The notes under the pieces: generated by a model
Told to the model about the DNA's origin: nothing
Databases searched by the model: none
Seen by the model: the letters and a program-made list of their open reading frames with translations, nothing else
Shown here: positions 57,806 through 64,000 of the stretch, piece by piece
Position numbering within the stretch: position 1 is the first letter of the stretch
Layout of the letters: each line of letters opens with the position of its first letter
Made by a program: the position numbers and the translations under genes
DNA from: Atopobiaceae bacterium
Lineage (GTDB): Bacteria; Actinomycetota; Coriobacteriia; Coriobacteriales; Atopobiaceae
Reading direction: 5' to 3'
DNA length: 64,000 bases
Assembly: GCA_030525685.1 (NCBI GenBank)
Contig: JAUNEG010000005.1
Span: 32,154-96,153 of the forward strand

Positions 57806-60658
57806 CTACCGGTTCCTGCCGTGGCAGTTCTTGAACTTCTTGCCGCTCCCGCAGGGACAGGGGTCGTTGCGGCCCACGTTCACGTAGGGGTCGGGGTCGT
57901 CCGCCTTGCGATAGGTGCGGGGCTTGGCGGTGGCGGCCACCGGGGGCATGCCGGAGGGGGCGCCCTGCGGGGCCACCGCGCTGCGGGGGCCCTGGTCGCC
58001 GTCGACCTCGGCGGGGCCGGAGTAGCTCGCGCCGCGCAGCTCCGCGGGCTCCTCGTCCGCGGGGGCGGAGGGCGCGTTCGGGCGGACGGCGACCTCGATG
58101 CGCAGAATCGTGCGCAGGAAGTCCTCGTACATCGTGTTCACGAGCTCGGAGAAGGCGGCGTAGGCCTCGCTCTTGTACTCCACGAGCGGGTCGCGCTGGC
58201 CGAAGCCGCGCAGGCCGATACCGGTCTTGAGGTAGTCCATCTCCTGGAGGTAGGACATCCAGCGCGTGTCTATGACGCGCAGCATGACCTGGGATGCGAG
58301 CGCGTGCATGGGAGCCTCGCCGATGCGCTGGGCCTTCTCGTCGAAGCAGCGCCGCACGTACTCGTTGACGGCGTCGGTGACGTCGCCCCCGTCCTGGTCG
58401 TCGGCGACCTCGGGGGCGTCCTTGCGGCCGGTGAGCTCCTCGAGCCACTTGTGCAGCCCGCGGACGTCCCAGTCCTCGTGCTTGGCGCCCTCGGGGCAGT
58501 AGCCGGAGACCTCGCGCTGGACGGTGTCGTAGGTGACCTCGCCAACGCGCGCCATCAGGTCCTTGCCGTCGAGGATCTTGTTGCGCTCCTCGTAGATGAC
58601 CTGGCGCTGGGTGTTCATGACGTTGTCGTAGTCGAGGACGTTCTTGCGCATCGCGAAGTTGATCTCCTCGATCTTGCGCTGCGCGCTCTCCACGGCCTTG
58701 GTCACGAGCTTCGCCTGGATGGGCATGTCGTCCGGCATGTTGTGCTTCTGCATCATGCCGGAGATGCGGTCCATGCGCTCGCCGCCGAACAGACGCATGA
58801 GGTCATCCTCGAGCGAGAGGTAGAACTGGGTCTCGCCGGGATCGCCCTGACGGCCGGAACGACCGCGGAGCTGGTTGTCAATGCGGCGGCTCTCGTGCCG
58901 CTCCGTGCCGATGACGCACAGGCCGCCGGCGTCGATCACGTGGCGCTTCTCGACCTCGCAGCGCTCCTTGGCGGCGGCGAGGGCACGCTCGTGCTCACGC
59001 GCGACGGAGAGAAGGACGTCGGGCTCGACCTCGACGCCGATCTCGGCGAGCCCCTCGACGGTGAGCTTGGCGGGATCGCCCTCGGCGAGGATGCGGCGCA
59101 GCACGTCCTGCTCTATGCCGAAGTCGAGGCCCAGGACCTCCTCCTCCGCGAGCTCGTCGGCGTTGCCGCCCAGCAGGATGTCCGTTCCTCGGCCGGCCAT
59201 GTTCGTCGCGATCGTGACGGCCCCCTCGCGGCCGGCCTGCGCGACGATCTGCGCCTCGCGCTCGTGGTACTTGGCGTTGAGGACGTTGTGCTTGATGCCG
59301 CGCTTGCTGAGGATGCGGGAGAGGCGCTCGGAGTTCTCGATCGAGACGGTGCCGACCAGGCAGGGCTGACCCTTCGCGTGACGCTCCGCCACGTCCTCGG
59401 CCACCGCCCTGAATTTGGCGTCGACCGTGCGGTAGACGAGGTCGTCGTGGTCGACGCGCACAACGGGCTTGTTGGGAGGGATGACCTGGACGGGGACGTG
59501 GTAGACCTCGCGGAACTCCGCGTCCTCGGTCATGGCGGTTCCCGTCATGCCGGAGAGCTTGTCGTACATGAGGAAGTAGTTCTGGAGGGTGATCGTGGCG
59601 AGCGTCTGGTTCTCCTCGCGCACGTATACGCCTTCCTTGGCCTCGATCGCCTGGTGAAGGCCTTCGGAGTAGCGCCTGCCCTCCATGATGCGGCCGGTGA
59701 ACTCGTCGACGATCTTGACCTCGCCGTCCACGACGACGTACTGCTGGTCGCGGTGAAACATGTACTCGGCCTTGAGGGCCTGCTGGAGGTGGTTCACGAG
59801 CCGACCGGAGACGTCGCCGTAGATGTCGTCGACGCCGAGGGCGCGCTCGACCTTCTTGAGGCCCTCGTCGGTGGTGGCGATCGTGTGCTTGGCCTCGTCC
59901 ATCTCGAAGTCGACGTCGGGCGTGAGCCCTCGCACCGCGCGGGCGAAGTCCTTGTAGGTGCCCGCCGACTTGGTGCCGGCGCCGGAGATGATGAGCGGGG
60001 TGCGCGCCTCGTCGATCAGGATCGAGTCGGTCTCGTCGACGATGGCGTAGTGGTGCCCCCGCTGGACACGCATGCTCGGGCGGGTGACCATGTTGTCACG
60101 CAGGTAGTCGAAGCCGAACTCCGAGTTCGTGCCGTAGGTGACGTCTGCCTCGTAGGCCGGCTTCTTAAGGTTGAGCCGCATGCCATTCTGGATGAGGCCC
60201 ACCGACATGCCGAGGAAGCGATAGATGCTGCCCATCCACTCGCTGTCTCGGCGGGCGAGGTAGTCGTTGACGGTGACGATGTGGACGCCCTTGCCGGGGA
60301 TGGCGTTGAGGTAGCCCGCGAGCGTGGAGACGAGCGTCTTTCCCTCGCCGGTCTTCATCTCGGCGATGGTGCCGCGGTGCAGCGCTATGCCGCCGATGAT
60401 CTGCACGTCAAAGTGGCGGAGCCCCGTCGTGCGCACCGACGCCTCGCGGACGGCGGCGAAGGCCTCCGGCAGGAGGTCGTCGAGCGTCTCCCCCTGGGCA
60501 TAGCGTTCGCGGAGCCGCGGGGTCGTCTCACGGAGCTCGGCGTCGCTCATGGCCTGGAACTTAGGCTCGAGCTCGTTGACGCGTGCGGCAATCTGCTCAA
60601 ACTCCCGGAGCTCTCGGTCGGCTCCCAAGGAGAGGATTTTTGAGAGGAAGTTGGGCAT
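57806..60658 (-). CDS. secA: Protein translocase ATPase SecA
   Basis: This 950-residue motor of the Sec export pathway has Walker A MKTGEGKTLVSTL, DEAD-type motif DETDSILIDEART, and VTIATNMAGRGTDILLGGN with GRSGRQGDPGETQFYLSLEDDLMR of the second ATPase domain. Helical scaffold and wing domains follow. It ends with a SEC-C zinc motif (NDPCPCGSGKKFKNCHG). AAGGGAGAC precedes the ATG at 60658. It heads the secA-prfB-yitT operon. Confidence 0.97.
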   Translation of the reverse strand: MPNFLSKILSLGADRELREFEQIAARVNELEPKFQAMSDAELRETTPRLRERYAQGETLDDLLPEAFAAVREASVRTTGLRHFDVQIIGGIALHRGTIAEMKTGEGKTLVSTLAGYLNAIPGKGVHIVTVNDYLARRDSEWMGSIYRFLGMSVGLIQNGMRLNLKKPAYEADVTYGTNSEFGFDYLRDNMVTRPSMRVQRGHHYAIVDETDSILIDEARTPLIISGAGTKSAGTYKDFARAVRGLTPDVDFEMDEAKHTIATTDEGLKKVERALGVDDIYGDVSGRLVNHLQQALKAEYMFHRDQQYVVVDGEVKIVDEFTGRIMEGRRYSEGLHQAIEAKEGVYVREENQTLATITLQNYFLMYDKLSGMTGTAMTEDAEFREVYHVPVQVIPPNKPVVRVDHDDLVYRTVDAKFRAVAEDVAERHAKGQPCLVGTVSIENSERLSRILSKRGIKHNVLNAKYHEREAQIVAQAGREGAVTIATNMAGRGTDILLGGNADELAEEEVLGLDFGIEQDVLRRILAEGDPAKLTVEGLAEIGVEVEPDVLLSVAREHERALAAAKERCEVEKRHVIDAGGLCVIGTERHESRRIDNQLRGRSGRQGDPGETQFYLSLEDDLMRLFGGERMDRISGMMQKHNMPDDMPIQAKLVTKAVESAQRKIEEINFAMRKNVLDYDNVMNTQRQVIYEERNKILDGKDLMARVGEVTYDTVQREVSGYCPEGAKHEDWDVRGLHKWLEELTGRKDAPEVADDQDGGDVTDAVNEYVRRCFDEKAQRIGEAPMHALASQVMLRVIDTRWMSYLQEMDYLKTGIGLRGFGQRDPLVEYKSEAYAAFSELVNTMYEDFLRTILRIEVAVRPNAPSAPADEEPAELRGASYSGPAEVDGDQGPRSAVAPQGAPSGMPPVAATAKPRTYRKADDPDPYVNVGRNDPCPCGSGKKFKNCHGRNR

Positions 60659-60779
60659 GTGTCTCCCTTGTCATCGGGCAGCGTGATGCAGGCATTCGTT
60701 TCGATACTTTACTCATAGAACGTCCCGTTGGAGATGAGGGCGCCGAGGCATCACCAAAACCGCACCCGACGACGGCCCA

Positions 60780-63650
60780 TCACTCCGTCGTTTCGTCGGG
60801 GGCAGCCGCGAGCTCGCCCCGCCCCCGACGCAGTCGCGCCTCGAAGGACCTGAGCCTCCTGTCTGCCTCCACCCCTCTCCCGCAGGCCCTGAGCGCCCGG
60901 ACCAGGGCCGAGTTCGCGTCCTCCCTGAGCTCGTTCGACCTGACCGCGTTCTCGGCAAGCCGCGCCGCGGTCCTCTCGTGCCCGAGCCTCAGCGCTGCGA
61001 CGCTTCCCTCGACCATGGCGTCGGCGTAGAGGCCTCTGAGAGAATCCCTCATGGAGGAGATGAACCCGGTTGCGTCGAGCGTCGGCACATAGAGGTCCCC
61101 GGCGTAGAGACGCTCCGCGGCCCGGGCGAACTCAAGCTTCCTCGCGTCGTCCCTGGAGTCGACCGCCTCGCGCGCGGCGGCCCTGAAGGCGTCGACGTCA
61201 CATCCGATGGCGTTTGTGTCCACCACGACCTCGCCGCTCGTCCGACTCGACATGAGCAGGCTCAGGTTCGGGTCGATCTCGGCGATCTCCTTGCGCAGAA
61301 TGCTCGCGGCCTGATAGGCGCGATTGAATCCGGACGTGTAGTCGCTGTCGGGCCAGACCTGGTCGACGAGCTGGAAGCGCCGGGCGCTCCCTCCGTGAAG
61401 CACCAGATACTCGAGCATCGCCTTCGCGTTCCTCCGTTCCAGCTTCCAGTCCGCGATGAGAACCCCTCGGACGCGCAGCTCGAATCCCCCGAGAAGCCGC
61501 AGGTCGATGGGCTTTCTGGTCTTGCCGGGGCCTCCCTGGGAGGCAGGGGCCTTGGGGGCGGCAGCATGCGGGTGCAGCGATCCGTTAGCCGAGGCCGCCC
61601 TCCTCCACGCGTTCGGCATCCCCTCGATAAGTCCCAGCGAGAACTTGCCGAGCCCCGTCCCGAGCGCCCTGATCAGCCAGACGGCGTCCCAGGGAATCCC
61701 CTCGGGCAACGGGGGAATCGCGGAGCCATCGTCGGAGAGCAGGACGCCCCGCACGAGGGCGCGCACAGACCCGAGGTCGTCGGACCGCCCCTCCGTCGTC
61801 GCCGGACCGAGACCCTCCCCCAGCCGGACGGCGGCGACCTCCGCGACACAGAGCGAGACCCTCTCCAGATACTCCACCCCCGCACCGTGCGCCAGCGTCC
61901 CCGCAAGCGAGGCCCTAATCTTCGCCCGGGCGGCGGAGCCTCCCCTCAGGTCTGCAACCGCTCCGCAGGCCAGGGCGACGATCTGAACCAGAGTGTCCTC
62001 CGAGCGCTCGTGGCGCGACGAGAGCGCCTCCAGCTCCGCCACGGACCCCTCGTCATCCGACATCAGCGTTCGCACGAGGTCGAGCATCGCCACGTACCCC
62101 ATGAGGCCTTTGAGCGGGCGCCGGCGCATGAAGCCCACAGCCTGCTCCGCCGCAGGGGAGGACTCCTTTGGGCTTCCTCCCGTCATCAGGCGTGCCAGCT
62201 CGCGATCGATGGCGAGAAGGGCCCCCGAGACGCTCTCTCCCTCCCCCTCCCCTGGGCCACAGACGAGCATGGCCAGGGCAGCGGAGAACGCGCCGCGCCG
62301 CATGAGGACACAGGCTCGCACATGGGCCATCAGCCTGTTTCGGAGTCGCCCTCGCACCGGCGTGTCAGGACGGGCGACCGGAAGCTCCCCGCGCAGAACC
62401 CTCCGTGCGTCCACAAACAGGCTCTCCGCCTCACCCGCGGCGCAGGCCGGGCCCCTAGCGCCGGGGGCGAGCGGCGCGCGAGGGGAAGTGAGCGCACGCG
62501 CCGCGGCTTCCAGCCGGCTCGCCGCATCGGGACGTTCGTCACCCACCAGCTTCACCGAGTGGAGCACGAGTGAGACCTCTCCCAGATCGAGAAACTCGGC
62601 GCCATGGCTCACGACCTTGGAAATGGTGGGCGCGCACTCGGGGAGCGTCGCCAGCGCCGAAGCTCGCACCAGGTCACCGTGGTCGACGAGAAGTCCCAGG
62701 CAGGCCGCCGGCACGTCGGGGAAGAGCGCGCACGCCGAGGATGCGTGCCGCAGACACGTCAGGAAGGACCCCTTTGACAACGAGCTGAGGGCGCAGAACC
62801 GCCCCAGGCCGCCTGAGACGCCAAAGAGCGGCGCATCGGCCCTGAGCCCCTCGAGGAGGTCGGAGGGGGCCTCGCCGAGAACGAGCCGCAGGTCTCCCCT
62901 CGTGCCCCTGCCCAGGAGGAGCATGGCAAGCCGGAGGCGCCGCTCCTCGTCAGAGAGCGTCGGCCTCAGCGAGAGCTCAACGACCTCACCAAGCGCGTCG
63001 AGATACGCCGGGGAGGGCGAATCGACGGGCCGTTCCTTGCCGCGAGTGCCCAGCGCTCGCGCGAGCCGCGGTATTCCTCGCGTAAGGCGTGCCTGGTCGC
63101 GCGCACGCCGATCTGTCTCCGGGGCGCTCACGCACTGCTCGAGGAGCAGCGCAGCGGAGACCTCCGTGCACTCCGGGAGCTGCTCGACGAGCTGACGAGC
63201 CTCGGGATAAACGGAGAACAGGACCAGCGCGCCGGCGGACCACAGCTTTCTGAGCGCCCGAGCCTGCCTGAGCGTACAGGACTCGTCGGATGGCGGCAGA
63301 TCGTCAAGGCCAATCGCAATCTGCCGAGAGTCAGTGCCGAGCTCGCGCGCGAGACGCGTAAGCGAACGGGTGGCCGATTCCGGAGACACGCCCGAGAAGC
63401 TGCGGCGTACGACGCGCACCCCCGAACGCGCTGCCTCGGCAAGGATGCGGGTGATGACTGTACCGCACTCCATGCCGGGCTCGGCACAGAACGCGACGAT
63501 TCGCGGGCAGAGAGGCTCCCCGTCGGCAGGCGAGAGCCCCAGACCGAACCAACCGAGGAGGTCCGAGGTCGCCTCCCTGCCATCGGTCGCACGTGCGTTT
63601 ACCTGCGAAGCCAGGGCAACCGACTGCCCTTTGGTTGTATGTGAGCCCAT
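60780..63650 (-). CDS. Giant BTAD-domain transcriptional activator (SARP-like)
   Basis: This 956-residue regulator carries its DNA-binding module at the C-terminus. Residues ~715-815 form an OmpR-type winged helix (LRLLGGFELRVRGVLIADWKLERRNAKAMLEYLVL; QLVDQVWPDSD). Residues ~820-955 are the bacterial transcriptional activator (BTAD) TPR-like domain (VDAFRAAAREAV; RLYAGDLYVP; AVRSNELREDANSALVRALRACGRGVEADR). The first ~700 residues are helical and contain no clear P-loop. The ATG at 63650 has GGGGAT upstream. Direct repeats at ~63.8 kb could be its own site. Targets are unknown. Confidence 0.85.
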   Translation of the reverse strand: MGSHTTKGQSVALASQVNARATDGREATSDLLGWFGLGLSPADGEPLCPRIVAFCAEPGMECGTVITRILAEAARSGVRVVRRSFSGVSPESATRSLTRLARELGTDSRQIAIGLDDLPPSDESCTLRQARALRKLWSAGALVLFSVYPEARQLVEQLPECTEVSAALLLEQCVSAPETDRRARDQARLTRGIPRLARALGTRGKERPVDSPSPAYLDALGEVVELSLRPTLSDEERRLRLAMLLLGRGTRGDLRLVLGEAPSDLLEGLRADAPLFGVSGGLGRFCALSSLSKGSFLTCLRHASSACALFPDVPAACLGLLVDHGDLVRASALATLPECAPTISKVVSHGAEFLDLGEVSLVLHSVKLVGDERPDAASRLEAAARALTSPRAPLAPGARGPACAAGEAESLFVDARRVLRGELPVARPDTPVRGRLRNRLMAHVRACVLMRRGAFSAALAMLVCGPGEGEGESVSGALLAIDRELARLMTGGSPKESSPAAEQAVGFMRRRPLKGLMGYVAMLDLVRTLMSDDEGSVAELEALSSRHERSEDTLVQIVALACGAVADLRGGSAARAKIRASLAGTLAHGAGVEYLERVSLCVAEVAAVRLGEGLGPATTEGRSDDLGSVRALVRGVLLSDDGSAIPPLPEGIPWDAVWLIRALGTGLGKFSLGLIEGMPNAWRRAASANGSLHPHAAAPKAPASQGGPGKTRKPIDLRLLGGFELRVRGVLIADWKLERRNAKAMLEYLVLHGGSARRFQLVDQVWPDSDYTSGFNRAYQAASILRKEIAEIDPNLSLLMSSRTSGEVVVDTNAIGCDVDAFRAAAREAVDSRDDARKLEFARAAERLYAGDLYVPTLDATGFISSMRDSLRGLYADAMVEGSVAALRLGHERTAARLAENAVRSNELREDANSALVRALRACGRGVEADRRLRSFEARLRRGRGELAAAPDETTE

Positions 63651-63799
63651 AGTTGCATCCCCATTCTCGGAGAAACGGACAGACCTGGGCTCGAGCCAAC
63701 AAGAACGGTATCAGTTGCGAGGCTGAAACTTTCGACTTTTCGGCACAAATCTGGACGAGCGATGGGAGATTGCGGAAAGTCAGGTGAAAACAGGAGTGC

Positions 63800-63832
63800 T
63801 GTTTGTCGTATTAGGACAAACAGAGACAAACA
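63800..63832. promoter_or_regulatory. Repeats upstream of the BTAD regulator
   Basis: GACAAACA occurs twice as a direct repeat 10 bp apart (63815-63822 and 63825-63832). An inverted copy TGTTTGTC (63800-63807) lies 7 bp before. Spaced direct repeats of about one helical turn are the usual target of SARP/BTAD activators, so autoregulation is possible. The remainder of 63651-63946 shows no gene. Confidence 0.5.
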
Positions 63833-63951
63833 TCGTGTTGATAAACATAGAAATTGAGGGAGTGCTCGACGACAACGTGCGGTTGACGCACCAGAGGCAG
63901 ACCGCCACGGCAACATGAATGCGGGACAACATTAGTTGATTGGCAACAAAA

Positions 63952-63973
63952 AGGGGCCCCTCGCGGGACCCCT
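63952..63973 (-). terminator. Terminator of a gene beyond the right edge
   Basis: A 9-bp stem (63952-63960 with 63965-63973, one mismatch) with a 4-nt loop is followed on the minus strand by TTTTT. It likely ends a minus-strand transcript entering from outside the window. Confidence 0.65.
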
Positions 63974-64000
63974 CGACACGAAAATGCCCCTTGTTGGTCA

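Noticed and set aside
56723..60643. 1306-codon plus-strand frame opposite secA and prfB
   Set aside because: It is the antisense shadow of secA/prfB, with low-complexity Val/Leu/Asp composition and no start signals.

Overview
The window looks like a chromosomal segment of a high-GC, anaerobic actinobacterium of class Coriobacteriia, probably the Olsenella/Atopobium group. This rests on the very high GC content and codon use, a single-chain TsaB-RimI-TsaD protein, split transketolases, oxygen-defence rubrerythrin/rubredoxin genes, a BTAD-type giant regulator and an Atopobiaceae-like gene repertoire. Genus assignment is inference.

1-18.6 kb is mainly a housekeeping block read on the minus strand: a Tat lipoprotein start at the edge, tsaB-rimI-tsaD, a Fur-type regulator with rubrerythrin and DUF3783, then a long co-directional run glmM-glmS-acpS-nnrE/nnrD-alr-udg-tsaE and rplM-rpsI. 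A wrecked cell-wall-anchored GH31-like glycosidase pseudogene, a 1-phosphofructokinase-type kinase on the plus strand, a REP-like palindrome and a patatin-like phospholipase follow.

18.6-31.35 kb is an integrative mobilizable element of about 12.7 kb. It carries a large serine recombinase, an RHH protein, an XRE regulator with a nested palindromic operator, a 33-residue peptide ORF, cargo lipoprotein and membrane-anchored proteins, a MOB relaxase with MobC, an SF3 helicase/primase-like Rep, an excisionase and an iteron-like origin region with a perfect 23-bp inverted repeat. No type IV secretion genes are visible. Its right end abuts ssrA (tmRNA). The recombinase gene's 3' end contains a motif resembling the ssrA 3' end, so ssrA is the proposed attachment site.

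31.35-38.5 kb returns to housekeeping: ssrA, a rubredoxin plus flavin reductase pair, smpB, a TPR-like gene, rnr and ftsEX (FtsE has a long acidic N-terminal extension).

38.6-55.8 kb holds two sugar operons that end in the same three-gene cassette, talC-tktN-tktC. Operon A is controlled by a divergent LacI protein and has a fructose-type PTS IIBC and an orphan GatZ/KbaZ-like protein. Operon B is a ula (L-ascorbate) operon with a divergent DeoR regulator: ulaC-ulaA-ulaB, an unknown beta-propeller-like gene, ulaG-ulaE, a HAD fragment, ulaF, then the cassette. No ulaD decarboxylase is present. The two tktN/tktC pairs share long stretches of perfect DNA identity, indicating recent gene conversion or duplication. 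Together these genes would feed xylulose-5-phosphate and fructose-6-phosphate into a transketolase/transaldolase cycle.

55.8-64 kb holds secA-prfB-yitT and a 956-residue BTAD-type transcriptional activator with direct repeats upstream. Coordinates and translations come from reading the sequence. Functions come from family knowledge, and no database search was run.
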